From Gammaproteobacteria bacterium (lineage in GTDB: Bacteria; Pseudomonadota; Gammaproteobacteria; Thiomicrospirales; Thiomicrospiraceae): a stretch of 39,179 bases of DNA. The position numbers were made by a program, and so were the translations under genes. The notes beneath the pieces were generated by a model. The model was not told where the DNA came from and did not search any database. It saw only the letters and a program-made list of their open reading frames with translations. Each line of letters begins with the position of its first letter. Position 1 is the first letter of the stretch. The stretch spans positions 1 to 39,179 of the forward strand of contig JACXUY010000012.1 of the NCBI GenBank assembly GCA_014763665.1, written 5' to 3'. Shown in pieces: positions 17,678 through 28,342 of this stretch.

Positions 17678-18226
17678 TTGCAATCATTAACAGCTAAGCA
17701 AGCCCGTTGGGTTGGGGTTGCCTGCGTGGATTGGGATAATCCACAATTATTGGCATCCGGATTTTATCCTGATGATTTACCCGCAGACTGGCATTTAACT
17801 TATTACGCCAATTACATTATGGCGTGTGTGCTTTCGCCTGAAAAATGGTTAAACGCATCTGCCGATGAGATTGCCGATTGGTGCGATCAAACACAAGAAA
17901 ATTTTTGGTTTTATTTGTTGTGTCACTCGGTCGAACAATTGGAGCAAGCTCACCAGTGTGCTTCAAAGTTTCCCAGCAAGATGGCTGGCTGTGTGTTGTC
18001 GTTTAGTGCGGATGTGGTTCTGGAGAGTGACTGGCCTCTGCTTCATGTGGGTGCTGAAGTATTCAGTTACGACTATGCGCAACTGCGCGAAGCAAAACCC
18101 CCATTAATGGAATGGCTGGGCAGTAAGCCTGCACAATCTCACGCACTGGTGCTGATGTCCGCTTTGAAAGCTGATCAGGTAAAAGCCGTTCAGACACTGC
18201 TTGAATTACTGGGAGTGGGGCGATGA
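17678..18226 (+). CDS. DUF72-like protein, shortened
   Basis: The product of 182 residues resembles the N-terminal half of DUF72 (a TIM-barrel family of unknown function): WVGVACVDWDN and then GFYPDDLPADWHLTYYANYI, matching the family's F-Y-P-x-x-L-P ... L-x-Y-Y-A. It is shorter than usual for DUF72 (about 240-290) and lacks the common start G-T-x-G-W. There is no ATG near the 5' end. TTG at 17678 with AAAGG seven bases ahead is preferred; a TTG at 17642 is the alternative. The last four bases overlap mlaF (ATGA). Its role is unknown, and its position is that of yrbG/kdsD in E. coli. Confidence 0.6.
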   Translation: MQSLTAKQARWVGVACVDWDNPQLLASGFYPDDLPADWHLTYYANYIMACVLSPEKWLNASADEIADWCDQTQENFWFYLLCHSVEQLEQAHQCASKFPSKMAGCVLSFSADVVLESDWPLLHVGAEVFSYDYAQLREAKPPLMEWLGSKPAQSHALVLMSALKADQVKAVQTLLELLGVGR

Positions 18227-19026
18227 GTGAAATCATGATCGACATTCAAGATCTGAGTTTCGCGCGTGGTTCGCGTTTGATCTTTGATCGAGTGAATTTA
18301 CAAATACCCCGTGGTAAAGTGACTGCCATTATGGGGCCTTCTGGGACGGGTAAAACAACCTTGCTGAAATTGATTGCTGGTCAATTGACGCCAACTCATG
18401 GCAAAGTCTTGGTCGATGGATTGGATGTTCATCAATTGGTGCGGGTTGATTTATTTAATCTGCGTAAGCGCATGGGTATGTTATTTCAGAGCGGCGCTTT
18501 ACTGACGGATTTGTCGGTGTTCGATAATATTGCTTTGCCTTTGCGAGAGCATACACAACTGCCCGAAGCGGCGATACGTAGTTTGGTGTTGATGAAGTTA
18601 GAGGCGGTCGGTTTGCGCGGTGCTAGTGAGCTCATGCCGTCGGAATTGTCGGGTGGCATGAGTCGTCGAGTGGCCTTGGCTAGGGCTGTTGCGCTTGATC
18701 CTCAGATGATCTTTTATGATGAACCCTTTGCGGGACAAGATCCCATAGGTATGGGGGTTTTGGTGAGATTAATTCGTAACTTGAATGATGCCATGGGGTT
18801 AACCAGTGTCGTCGTGACGCATGATGTGGATGAGGTGTTAACGATCGCAGATCATGCCGTTGTTTTATCGGGTGGTAGAGTGATTATGTCTGGTAGTGTC
18901 GAGGCGTTACGTGCGTCGCAAGACCCGTGGGTACATCAGTTTATTTACGGTGAGGCTGATGGCCCAGTTGCCTTTCATTATCCAGCGCAAGATTATAAGC
19001 AGCAATTATTAGCGGGTGTTCAATGA
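18223..19026 (+). CDS. mlaF: MlaF, ATPase of the Mla phospholipid transporter
   Basis: MlaF drives the MlaFEDB complex that moves phospholipids between the inner membrane and MlaC to keep outer-membrane asymmetry. The 267-residue product shows Walker [15 protein letters not shown] (about 37-50), signature [20 protein letters not shown], Walker [15 protein letters not shown] and the H-loop [16 protein letters not shown] and the SGGM signature are characteristic of MlaF. The ATG overlaps the upstream stop by four bases, and its own stop overlaps mlaE the same way. Confidence 0.97.
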   Translation: MSEIMIDIQDLSFARGSRLIFDRVNLQIPRGKVTAIMGPSGTGKTTLLKLIAGQLTPTHGKVLVDGLDVHQLVRVDLFNLRKRMGMLFQSGALLTDLSVFDNIALPLREHTQLPEAAIRSLVLMKLEAVGLRGASELMPSELSGGMSRRVALARAVALDPQMIFYDEPFAGQDPIGMGVLVRLIRNLNDAMGLTSVVVTHDVDEVLTIADHAVVLSGGRVIMSGSVEALRASQDPWVHQFIYGEADGPVAFHYPAQDYKQQLLAGVQ

Positions 19027-19799
19027 GAGCACAAATAGAACAAGTCGGCGCTCAATTTATTGCTTTAACAAGTAGTTTTGCACAAGGCTTTTGGTTTAGC
19101 TTGCAATTGTTGTGGGCAGTTCCGAGCGCGTTATTGCGTGTGCGTGAGTGGATGCGTCAGCTTTATTTTGCCGGTGTGCTTTCGCTGCTGATCGTTATGG
19201 TTGCTGGTTTTTTTGTCGGTATGGTGTTGGCATTGCAAGGTTACAATATTCTGGTTTCCTTTAACGCGACCGAAATCGTCGGCCAAATGGTGTCATTGAG
19301 TTTATTGCGTGAGCTGGGTCCTGTTGTTGCTGCCTTGTTATTTGCAGGTCGAGCGGGCTCTGCACTAACGGCAGAGTTGGGTCTAATGAAATCAACAGAG
19401 CAGTTGTCTGCGCTAGAAATGATGGGGTTAGATCCGGTAAAACGTATTTTTGCACCTCGTTTTATAGCCGTTTTATTAGCCTTGCCCATGTTGGCGATGC
19501 TCTTTAGTGTGATGGGTATTTTGGGAGGTTATTTGGTCGCTGTGCCAGGTCTGAGTGTTGATGATGGTGCTTTTTGGGCGCAGATTCAGGCATCGGTTAG
19601 TTGGGATGAGGACGTTATCAATAGCATGATTAAGTCTTTGGTGTTTGCAGTGACCATTGGGCTTGTGGCTTTGTTTCAAGGCGTGCAAGCCATGCCTACA
19701 GCAGAAGGTGTGAGTCGAGCCACCACCAATACCGTGGTTCACAGTTCTCTATTGGTATTGGGTTTAGATTTCGTGCTAACGGCGTTAATGTTTAACTAA
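19023..19799 (+). CDS. mlaE: MlaE, permease of the Mla phospholipid transporter
   Basis: MlaE is the membrane subunit of the MlaFEDB complex. The 258-residue product has an amphipathic N-terminal part and about five membrane helices. It carries the family stretch [42 protein letters not shown] (the conserved E-x-G-x-M-x-x-x-E-Q coupling helix region) and ends [18 protein letters not shown]. Length matches E. coli MlaE (260). It overlaps mlaF by four bases and precedes mlaD. Confidence 0.97.
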   Translation: MRAQIEQVGAQFIALTSSFAQGFWFSLQLLWAVPSALLRVREWMRQLYFAGVLSLLIVMVAGFFVGMVLALQGYNILVSFNATEIVGQMVSLSLLRELGPVVAALLFAGRAGSALTAELGLMKSTEQLSALEMMGLDPVKRIFAPRFIAVLLALPMLAMLFSVMGILGGYLVAVPGLSVDDGAFWAQIQASVSWDEDVINSMIKSLVFAVTIGLVALFQGVQAMPTAEGVSRATTNTVVHSSLLVLGLDFVLTALMFN

Positions 19800-19814
19800 G
19801 GGATGATGCGCAGC

Positions 19815-20285
19815 ATGCAAGCAACAAAAAAAATGGAATTTTGGGTTGGACTGATGGTGTTAATTACACTACTGGCAACCTTGTTCATGGCGTTAAAAGT
19901 AAGTAACTTTGGTCAGATGGCCGGACTGCAAGAGACGAACAGCTATCGAGTGACAGCTCACTTTACCGATATTGGTGGTTTGAAGCCGCGTGCCAAGGTA
20001 TCAATGGGTGGTGTCGTCATTGGTCGGGTCAACCATATTCAGTTGGATCCAACGACCTTTAAAGCGGTAGTTCATATTGATATGGACAGTCGTTTTGCAC
20101 ACATTCCAGCTGATTCTTCGGCCAGTATCCTCACTTCGGGTTTATTGGGCGATCAGTACATTGGTATTGAACCCGGCGGTGACGAGGAAAGTTTACGTGA
20201 TGGGAGTGTCATCACCTTTACTCAACCAGCGATGGTTTTGGAGAAACTGATAGGTCAGTTTTTGGTTAAACTTTCTGAAAAATAA
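19815..20285 (+). CDS. mlaD: MlaD, MCE-domain periplasmic ring of the Mla transporter
   Basis: MlaD forms a membrane-anchored hexameric ring through which phospholipids pass. The product (156 residues) starts MQATKKMEFWVGLMV, aligning with the start of E. coli MlaD, followed by one membrane helix and a single MCE domain with FTDIGGLKPRAKVSMGGV, IGRVNHIQLDP and SGLLGDQYIGIEPGG. ATGs at 19803 and 19806 are alternatives; 19815 is preferred by homology and because AAGGG then sits at a usable distance. Length is near that in Pseudomonas. Confidence 0.94.
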   Translation: MQATKKMEFWVGLMVLITLLATLFMALKVSNFGQMAGLQETNSYRVTAHFTDIGGLKPRAKVSMGGVVIGRVNHIQLDPTTFKAVVHIDMDSRFAHIPADSSASILTSGLLGDQYIGIEPGGDEESLRDGSVITFTQPAMVLEKLIGQFLVKLSEK

Positions 20286-20311
20286 TTAAGAGCTTTAAAG
20301 CGGGTTTTAAC

Positions 20312-20926
20312 ATGATGAAAATACTATTAAATGCATTAGTGCTGACGGTAAGTTTTGTGTGGATGTCGGTTGCTGCGGCAACGATCGCTGAAAAAGATCC
20401 GGTATTACAAGCAAAAAAAGTAGCCGATCAGCTTATCGGTCGTATTGATCAAGAGCGTAAACAGTTAGAAAAGGATACCAATCGAGTAAACCAATTAGCC
20501 AATGAGCTGGTGTTTCCTTACGTCGATGTCACTAAAATGGCGCGTTTTGTCATGGGGGCGAGTTGGCGAAGTGCATCTGCTGAACAACAGCAAAACTTCA
20601 TTGATTTGTTTAAGAAAATCTTACTCAACAGTTATGCAAGAAGTTTTCTGAAGCTACAAATTGATCGTGTCGAATTTGCCGCTAGTCGCCCTGGCGCGAG
20701 TGGCAAGGATGTTGAAATTCCAGCAACCGTGGTAGAGAAGTCAGGTAATGCTGTGCCCTTTATTTTCCGCTTGTTCCCCGCTGGCGATACCTGGAAAATT
20801 TACGATGTTGAAATTCAGGGTGTCAGTCTGTTGCTGAACTATCGTAGTGTTTATGCTAATGACATTGACCAAAAAGGCTTGCCAGCGGTACTAGAGCAAA
20901 TGCGAGTGCAGGCTAATGCACTCTGA
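20312..20926 (+). CDS. mlaC: MlaC, periplasmic phospholipid shuttle
   Basis: MlaC ferries phospholipids between the outer-membrane MlaA-porin complex and MlaFEDB. The 204-residue product has a signal peptide (hydrophobic about 5-20, cleavage after VAAA) and the Tol_Tol_Ttg2 domain with LANELVFPYVDVTKMARFVMG, NSYARSFLKL and the C-terminal DVEIQGVSLLLNYRSVY. Two adjacent ATGs (20312 and 20315) are possible. The final 11 bases overlap mlaB. mlaA is not in this window. Confidence 0.95.
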   Translation: MMKILLNALVLTVSFVWMSVAAATIAEKDPVLQAKKVADQLIGRIDQERKQLEKDTNRVNQLANELVFPYVDVTKMARFVMGASWRSASAEQQQNFIDLFKKILLNSYARSFLKLQIDRVEFAASRPGASGKDVEIPATVVEKSGNAVPFIFRLFPAGDTWKIYDVEIQGVSLLLNYRSVYANDIDQKGLPAVLEQMRVQANAL

Positions 20927-21209
20927 AACATGTTGGCGTAAACAAGACGATTGCCTGTTTTTTCAGGGGCGTTGGACGCATGAGTCGGTTTCAGCATTTT
21001 GGCAACAGCTGCCCAGAAGTGGTGTGGCTAAAGTGAATGTGGCCGATGTGCTGCAATTTGATAGTGCTTTTTTGACTCTGATTTTGCAGATTACGCCACC
21101 AATGCAACAAAATTTGATTGTTTGTGGTGCGAATAAGGCAATGCTGTCGTTGTTGAATTTGTACAACCTAACCTCACTATTGACCATAGAAGTTAATCAT
21201 TATGAATAA
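20916..21209 (+). CDS. mlaB: MlaB, STAS-domain subunit of the Mla transporter
   Basis: MlaB is a small cytoplasmic STAS protein that stabilises and regulates MlaF. The 97-residue product shows a STAS-like pattern: FFQGRWTHESVSAFW, VNVADVLQFDSAFLTLIL (the conserved D-S/T site before a helix) and LIVCGANKAMLSLLNLYNL. Sequence identity in this family is low, so position directly after mlaC is part of the evidence. It overlaps mlaC by 11 bases and the following ABC gene by eight. Confidence 0.9.
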   Translation: MHSETCWRKQDDCLFFQGRWTHESVSAFWQQLPRSGVAKVNVADVLQFDSAFLTLILQITPPMQQNLIVCGANKAMLSLLNLYNLTSLLTIEVNHYE

Positions 21210-22128
21210 CCATGCCGTTCCAGCGATCGAAATTCGCGATGTCGTTAAGTCTTATCGAGATATTGCTGCGCTTAAGTCGGTTAGCTTGTCGATTCCACAG
21301 GGTAGTTTCTTTGCTTTATTGGGACCAAATGGTGCTGGCAAGTCGACCTTAATTAGCGTTATTGCCGGATTGGTTAAAGCAGATGCCGGTCACGTACGCA
21401 TTTTGGGTCATGATGTGGTCAGCGATTACGCCGATGCGCGTCGATTGATTGGGCTGGTTCCTCAAGAGCTGATTGATGAGCCGTTTTTTGCGATTCAAGA
21501 TTTGCTACGTATTCAAGCGGGTTATTTTGGCTTTGGCCAAGAGCAATGGCCTTGGATTGATGAACTATTGCATAACTTAGGTCTTTGGGATAAGCGTAAG
21601 GAAACGATGCCTAGCCTATCAGGCGGCATGAAGCGACGTGTGCTGATTGCTTTGGCACTGGTTCATAAGCCCAAAGTATTGGTATTGGATGAGCCAACTG
21701 CTGGAGTCGATATTGAATTGAGATTGGGTTTATGGACTTTTATTCGTCAGCTCCACGCACAGGGTATGACGATTATTTTGACTACCCATTATTTGGAAGA
21801 GGCTGAACAGTTATGTGAGCAGATTGCCATTCTGCGTGAAGGTCAGTTGCTTGCTTTATCATCAACACAGGCTTTGCTTGCTGCGCATCCATGGGAGTAT
21901 ATTGAAGTGACTCTGCAGGGCGAAAATGCAGCCTTGCCAGAAACTTTGTTGACTCATATTCATCGTCAACAAGCAAACAAGTGGGTGTTGCGACTTCCAC
22001 GCGGTCAAGTACGTACAGAGTTGGTGGCTCAATTGCAACAAGCTGGTTGTTTATTGAGCGAAATACGTTCTATCGAAGCGAGTTTAGAAGATGTTTTTCG
22101 CGCCATGACGAGCAAGGATTTGTTATGA
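21202..22128 (+). CDS. ABC transporter ATP-binding protein (YadG-like)
   Basis: The 308-residue product is an ABC-2-type exporter ATPase: Walker [21 protein letters not shown], signature PSLSGGMKRRVLIALALVHKP, Walker B VLVLDEPTAGVDIE and H-loop IILTTHYLEEAEQL. The C-terminal extension (about 235-308) ends IEASLEDVFRAMTSKD, as in YadG/DrrA-like proteins. Substrate is unknown. It pairs with the adjoining permease, whose start overlaps its stop by four bases. In E. coli yadGH is elsewhere; here the pair sits between mlaB and ibaG. Confidence 0.9.
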   Translation: MNNHAVPAIEIRDVVKSYRDIAALKSVSLSIPQGSFFALLGPNGAGKSTLISVIAGLVKADAGHVRILGHDVVSDYADARRLIGLVPQELIDEPFFAIQDLLRIQAGYFGFGQEQWPWIDELLHNLGLWDKRKETMPSLSGGMKRRVLIALALVHKPKVLVLDEPTAGVDIELRLGLWTFIRQLHAQGMTIILTTHYLEEAEQLCEQIAILREGQLLALSSTQALLAAHPWEYIEVTLQGENAALPETLLTHIHRQQANKWVLRLPRGQVRTELVAQLQQAGCLLSEIRSIEASLEDVFRAMTSKDLL

Positions 22129-22892
22129 TAGCTAAATACCGTGGTTTTGTTACCCTGTGTCGTAAAGAAATTCAACGATTTTTGAGCGTTTCTTTACAGA
22201 CGGTTTTTGCACCATTAGTCTCTACTTTGTTGTATTTACTGATTTTCGGTCAGGTTATGCCAGAAGGTGCTTCGGGATTTGATGCGCTTTCTTATCATCA
22301 ATTTCTGTTGCCAGGACTGATCATGATGGCAATGCTGCAGAATGCGTTTTCGAATAGCTCTTCCAGTCTGATTCAGTCGAAAATGTACCGAAATTTAGAC
22401 TTGATGTTACTCAGTCCATTATCACCCTTGGCTATTTTTTTGGCTTTTGTGGTTGGAGCTGTGGTACGTGGACTCATGGTTGGTGTTGCGATTGCTGTGG
22501 TAGCGAGTTTTTGGGTACCTATGCCGGTGACGCATTTGGCATGGGTTATTGTATTCGCACTACTGACAACCATGGTTTTGGGGGCATTAGGTTTTTTAGC
22601 AGGTTTGTGGGCCGATAAATATGACAAGTTAGCTGCCTTTCAGAACTTTATTATTTCGCCATTGACCTTTTTGAGCGGTGTGTTTTATTCCGTTGCCATT
22701 TTGCCGCCCATTTGGCAAACAGCGACGTGGTTGAACCCTTTTTTCTACATGGTAGATGGGTTTCGTTATGGGGTGCTGGGGGTATCAGATGTATCCCCAT
22801 GGCTGAGTTTGGCTGTTACCTTTGGATTTATGTTGGTGCTGTCGATGGTGACAGTGAGCTTATTAGCAAGAGGCTGGAAAACTCGTCGTTAA
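22125..22892 (+). CDS. ABC-2 type transporter permease (YadH-like)
   Basis: The 255-residue product has the ABC-2 permease plan: an amphipathic N-terminus RGFVTLCRKEIQRFLSVSLQ, about six membrane helices, and the signature region NFIISPLTFLSGVFYSVAILP followed by WLNPFFYMVDGFRYGVLG. This matches the YadH family. A longer frame starts inside the ATPase gene, but the ATG at 22125 gives the family N-terminus and an ATGA overlap with the ATPase stop. With that ATPase it should form a homodimeric exporter of unknown substrate, possibly envelope-related given its neighbours. Confidence 0.9.
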   Translation: MIAKYRGFVTLCRKEIQRFLSVSLQTVFAPLVSTLLYLLIFGQVMPEGASGFDALSYHQFLLPGLIMMAMLQNAFSNSSSSLIQSKMYRNLDLMLLSPLSPLAIFLAFVVGAVVRGLMVGVAIAVVASFWVPMPVTHLAWVIVFALLTTMVLGALGFLAGLWADKYDKLAAFQNFIISPLTFLSGVFYSVAILPPIWQTATWLNPFFYMVDGFRYGVLGVSDVSPWLSLAVTFGFMLVLSMVTVSLLARGWKTRR

Positions 22893-22957
22893 CATTTTAT
22901 GCTGTTAGAGAGCTGAGTAATGATGAGACAGTCAAATTTGAGAGAGTGGAAGCGTTT

Positions 22958-24450
<1,493 letters not shown>

Positions 24451-24466
24451 CAAGGAAGCTAACTAA

Positions 24467-25102
24467 ATGATTACTCTTGCTTTATCGAAAGGCAGAATCT
24501 TAAAAGATACCTTGCCTTTATTAGCGAAACTTGGCATTGTGCCGACCGAAGACTTAGATAAAACACGTAAATTGATTATCCCAACTCAGCGCGATGATGT
24601 GCAATTATTGGTGGTGCGCGCTACCGATGTTCCTGTTTATGTTGCCCATGGTGGTGCAGATATGGGTGTTGTCGGTAAGGATGTGCTTATGGAACAAGGT
24701 GGTGATAATCAATTTGAGTTGTTGGACTTAAATATTGCCCGCTGTAAATTGATGGTGGCTGCGCCAGTGAATCATCAACGTCAATCGCATCGCTTGCGTG
24801 TTGCTACTAAGTATGTCAAGGTCGCACAGGATTATTTTGCCAGTAAAGGCGAGCAAGTTGATTTAATTAAACTCTACGGTTCAATGGAGCTTGCCCCCTT
24901 AGTCGGCATGGCCGATTGTATTGTTGACTTGGTGGATACGGGCAATACGCTTAAAGCGAACGGACTTGAACCAACCGAGCATATTGTCGATATCAGCTCT
25001 CGTTTGGTAGTCAACAGTATGGCTTATAAGCGTCAATACAATCAAATACAATCGTTGGTTGATGCCTTAGCAGATGCGGTAGCAGATATAAACAAGGAAT
25101 GA
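24467..25102 (+). CDS. hisG: ATP phosphoribosyltransferase, short form
   Basis: HisG joins ATP and PRPP in the first step of histidine synthesis. The 211-residue product is the short form: it has the catalytic lobes ([16 protein letters not shown] at the start, [14 protein letters not shown], and PRPP motif [16 protein letters not shown]) but lacks the roughly 80-residue C-terminal regulatory domain. Short forms work with HisZ, a HisRS paralogue not found in this window. AAGGAAG precedes the ATG. It is followed by hisD after three bases. Confidence 0.97.
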   Translation: MITLALSKGRILKDTLPLLAKLGIVPTEDLDKTRKLIIPTQRDDVQLLVVRATDVPVYVAHGGADMGVVGKDVLMEQGGDNQFELLDLNIARCKLMVAAPVNHQRQSHRLRVATKYVKVAQDYFASKGEQVDLIKLYGSMELAPLVGMADCIVDLVDTGNTLKANGLEPTEHIVDISSRLVVNSMAYKRQYNQIQSLVDALADAVADINKE

Positions 25103-25105
25103 TGC

Positions 25106-26401
25106 ATGAAACACTTATCGTCGAATAGCGCAGACTTTTGGTCTGAATTGGCTCAGTTATTAGCTTGGGAATCGAGTTCTGAAGAACGCATTGAGCAAAC
25201 AGTCAAACAAATCATTGCTGATATTCGTCAGCAGGGAGATGCAGCATTGGTTGAGTTGACCAATAAATTCGATCGACGCGCAGTCAGTAAAGCCATGGAG
25301 TTAGAAATCCCGCATCACCGTTTGAAACAAGCATTTGATGGTCTGCCAGAAGCCGGTCAAAAATCCTTGGCGACAGCTGCTGCTCGTATTCGTAGTTATC
25401 ATGAGCGTCAAACGCAAAGCTCTTGGCACTATGTGGAAGCGGACGGAACTCTGTTAGGTCAACAAGTTACGCCTTTGGATAGGGTTGGTTTGTATGTGCC
25501 TGGCGGTAAAGCAGCTTATCCGTCTTCTGTATTAATGAATGCGGTACCTGCTAAGGTTGCTGGGGTAGGTCAATTGATTATGGTTGTGCCAACACCCGAT
25601 GAAGTCGTTAATGAATGGGTGCTGGCTGCTGCTTATGTTGGTGGTGTTGATCGCGTCTTTACTGTGGGTGGTGCGCAGGCAGTTGCCGCCTTGGCTTATG
25701 GTACCGAAACCATGCCAGCGGTGGATAAAATCGTCGGTCCTGGCAATATATATGTTGCTACCGCTAAACGTATTGTGTTTGGCACGGTTGGTATTGATAT
25801 GATCGCTGGTCCTTCGGAAATCCTAGTGGTGTCTGACGGATTAACCGATCCTGACTGGATTGCGATGGATTTATTTTCGCAAGCAGAACATGATGAAGAT
25901 GCACAGTCCATTTTAGTAACTTGGGATGCAGAGCACGCCATGGCCGTGCAAGCTTCGATAGATAAATTACTACCACAACAGCCGCGTCAAGACATTATTC
26001 GTACCGCGTTAACAAACCGTGGTGGTATTGTCGTCGTTAAAGACGAGCAAGAAGCAGCGAAAGTGGTGAATTATGTGTCACCAGAACATCTAGAGTTATC
26101 AGTAGAAGATCCACAAGCTTGGTTGCCCAAAATTCGTCATGCGGGCGCTATTTTCATGGGTCGTTACACGGCTGAGGCAATCGGTGATTATTGTGCTGGT
26201 CCTAACCATGTATTGCCAACAGCACGCACGGCACGCTTTTCATCACCACTAGGGGTTTATGATTTCCAGAAACGCTCAAGCTTAATCTTCTGTTCTCCAG
26301 AAGGTGCGGCTACTTTGGGTGAAATTGCGGGCACTTTAGCTGATGCAGAAGGCTTGCATGCGCATGCCGCTTCGGCTCGTTATCGCGTTATCGGACGATA
26401 A
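25106..26401 (+). CDS. hisD: Histidinol dehydrogenase
   Basis: HisD carries out the last two NAD-dependent oxidations from histidinol to histidine and is a zinc enzyme. The 431-residue product is full length with the signature region [15 protein letters not shown], the zinc-ligand stretch [32 protein letters not shown] and the late [16 protein letters not shown] weak AAGGAAT lies ahead of its ATG at the end of hisG. It sits between hisG and hisC, as in Pseudomonas-type genomes. Confidence 0.99.
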   Translation: MKHLSSNSADFWSELAQLLAWESSSEERIEQTVKQIIADIRQQGDAALVELTNKFDRRAVSKAMELEIPHHRLKQAFDGLPEAGQKSLATAAARIRSYHERQTQSSWHYVEADGTLLGQQVTPLDRVGLYVPGGKAAYPSSVLMNAVPAKVAGVGQLIMVVPTPDEVVNEWVLAAAYVGGVDRVFTVGGAQAVAALAYGTETMPAVDKIVGPGNIYVATAKRIVFGTVGIDMIAGPSEILVVSDGLTDPDWIAMDLFSQAEHDEDAQSILVTWDAEHAMAVQASIDKLLPQQPRQDIIRTALTNRGGIVVVKDEQEAAKVVNYVSPEHLELSVEDPQAWLPKIRHAGAIFMGRYTAEAIGDYCAGPNHVLPTARTARFSSPLGVYDFQKRSSLIFCSPEGAATLGEIAGTLADAEGLHAHAASARYRVIGR

Positions 26402-26405
26402 GTCG

Positions 26406-27485
26406 ATGAGCCGCTTTTGGAGTAAAGTGGTGCAAGGCTTAACGCCTTATACCCCTGGCGAGCAACCTAAGGTTGATAATCTGGTGAAACTTAACACCAA
26501 TGAAAATCCTTATCCGCCTTCACCTAAGGTGATTGATGCTATCCAATCTGCAGTGGGTGATGGGCTGCGATTATATCCCGACCCAAATGCACAAGTGCTC
26601 AAGGATACCCTAGCAGGCTATCATCAAGTTGAATCAAATCAAGTATTTGTTGGTAATAGTTCAGATGAAGTCTTGGCACATGTATTTCAGGCTTTGCTTA
26701 AGCAGGATTTGCCATTGCTTTTTCCAGATATTACCTATAGTTTTTATCCGGTTTATTGCGGACTCTACGAAATAGATTTTCGAACAGTTCCTTTGCGAGA
26801 TGACTTTTCAATCGCTATTGAAGACTATGATCAGCCCTGTAGTGCCATTATTTTTCCCAATCCGAATGCGCCGACAGGACGTTTGTTGGCTTTAGAACAG
26901 ATTGAGCTGTTGCTTCAGCGCTATCCCGATAGATTGCTGGTGGTTGATGAAGCCTATGTTGATTTTGGTGGTGTCTCCGCCATTCGATTGGTTAATCAAT
27001 ATGATAATTTGTTAGTGGTGCAAACCCTCTCTAAGTCTCGTTCGCTTGCCGGTTTGCGTGTTGGCTTTGCCATAGGTAACGCCAGTTTAATTGAAGGGTT
27101 GGAGCGTGTTAAGAATAGTTTCAACTCTTATCCACTAGACCGATTAGCGATTGCGGGTGCGGTTGCTGCCTATGAAGATGAAGCCTACTTCGTGCAGACA
27201 CGCGATTGGGTTATCGCCGAACGTATTAAGCTAACCAGTGCCTTTGAGGGTATAGGTTTTGAGGTTGTGCCGTCGGCGGCTAATTTTATTTTCACCACAC
27301 ATCCGCGCTATGATGCTGCCGATTTAGCTGCCCGTTTGCGTGCGCACAAAGTAATTGTGCGCCATTTCAAGTTGCCACGTATTGACCAGTATTTACGTAT
27401 TAGTGTGGGCGATGAGGCGCAAAATCTGGCCTTGTTGAGCGCGATGAAAGCCATTCTTATTGATTTAACTCAGGAGAATCCATAA
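26406..27485 (+). CDS. hisC: Histidinol-phosphate aminotransferase
   Basis: HisC transaminates imidazole-acetol phosphate with glutamate in histidine synthesis. The 359-residue product is a class I/II PLP enzyme with [12 protein letters not shown] (about 29-40), FPNPNAPTG (about 150-158), VVDEAYVDF (about 179-187) and the PLP lysine K210 in [18 protein letters not shown]. The frame opens 63 bases further upstream, but the ATG at 26406 gives the family start MSRFW and a 4-base gap after hisD. It overlaps the next gene by one base (TAATG). Confidence 0.96.
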   Translation: MSRFWSKVVQGLTPYTPGEQPKVDNLVKLNTNENPYPPSPKVIDAIQSAVGDGLRLYPDPNAQVLKDTLAGYHQVESNQVFVGNSSDEVLAHVFQALLKQDLPLLFPDITYSFYPVYCGLYEIDFRTVPLRDDFSIAIEDYDQPCSAIIFPNPNAPTGRLLALEQIELLLQRYPDRLLVVDEAYVDFGGVSAIRLVNQYDNLLVVQTLSKSRSLAGLRVGFAIGNASLIEGLERVKNSFNSYPLDRLAIAGAVAAYEDEAYFVQTRDWVIAERIKLTSAFEGIGFEVVPSAANFIFTTHPRYDAADLAARLRAHKVIVRHFKLPRIDQYLRISVGDEAQNLALLSAMKAILIDLTQENP

Positions 27486-28231
27486 TGGTGTTGCGTGATG
27501 AACTAGTCCGAGTTTGCGCAGAGTGGATGTCGGTTGAGCAGATTAAAGACTATTGCCCTAATGGTTTACAAGTGGAAGGTAAGGTCGAAATTCGCAAGTT
27601 GGGCACATCGGTCACAGCTTCTATGGCAGCGATTGAAGCGGCTATTGAGTGGGGTGCTGATGCCTTGTTGGTTCATCATGGCTATTTCTGGCGTAATGAG
27701 GCTGCTCCTATCGTTGGTGCCAAAGCACAGCGCATTCGTCGCTTGATGCAGGCTGATATGAGTCTGTTCGCTTATCATCTGCCATTAGATATGCACGCTG
27801 AGTTTGGTAATAATGCTGAACTTGCCAAGCTATGGAATCTAATTGATGATGGGAGTGATGCAACACGTGTTTGGCGTTCTGGTACGCTTGATTTTACCTT
27901 ACCCATTGACGGTTTTATTGAGCGTATTCGTCGTACCTTGCGCCGTGAACCATTAGTTATTGCAGCGGGTCCACAGCAGGTAAAACGTGTGGCTTGGTGT
28001 TCGGGGGGAGCTCAAGGGTATTTTGCACAAGCGATTGAGCAGGGTATTGATGCTTTTATTACCGGTGAGGTATCTGAGCAGTGTTATCATCAGGCAATTG
28101 AGGCAGGTGTTCATTTTATTGCCGCCGGTCATCATGCGACTGAACGCTATGGTGTACAAGCGCTGGGTGACAAGCTAGCAAAAGCTTATGCATTAGAACA
28201 TCGTTATATAGAATTAGCTAATCCTGTTTGA
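27485..28231 (+). CDS. NIF3 / YbgI family dinuclear metal protein
   Basis: The 248-residue product belongs to the NIF3 family (YbgI in E. coli), which forms toroidal hexamers with a two-metal site and has been described as GTP cyclohydrolase I type 2-like without a settled function. Metal ligands are visible: H64 and H65 in LLVHHGYFW, D102 in YHLPLDMH, and H216/E220 in AAGHHATERYG. Length is that of the family. It overlaps hisC by one base and is the last gene of the long mla-mur-his series. Confidence 0.93.
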   Translation: MVLRDELVRVCAEWMSVEQIKDYCPNGLQVEGKVEIRKLGTSVTASMAAIEAAIEWGADALLVHHGYFWRNEAAPIVGAKAQRIRRLMQADMSLFAYHLPLDMHAEFGNNAELAKLWNLIDDGSDATRVWRSGTLDFTLPIDGFIERIRRTLRREPLVIAAGPQQVKRVAWCSGGAQGYFAQAIEQGIDAFITGEVSEQCYHQAIEAGVHFIAAGHHATERYGVQALGDKLAKAYALEHRYIELANPV

Positions 28232-28256
28232 TAAACGGTATTTATTAGCGGATAAA
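28228..28256 (+). promoter_or_regulatory. Possible promoter of petABC, with an inverted repeat downstream
   Basis: TTGATA (28228-28233), 17 bases, then GATAAA (28251-28256). The -35 element overlaps the stop of the NIF3 gene. Downstream, CGAGGC (28284-28289) and GCCTCG (28298-28303) form a 6-base-pair inverted repeat with an 8-base loop in what would be the 5' leader. This is a by-eye match of moderate quality. Confidence 0.35.
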
Positions 28257-28342
28257 AATTTGTAATCCCACACGAACTGGTTTCGAGGCATAATAGCGCC
28301 TCGTTACTGTTTTATCAGATTTTTTAGTTACGGAGCAAGGTT

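Noticed and set aside
21981-22124. Upstream extension of the YadH-like permease frame into the ATPase gene
   Set aside because: It is the out-of-frame shadow of the ATPase C-terminus; the ATGA overlap at 22125 gives the family start.
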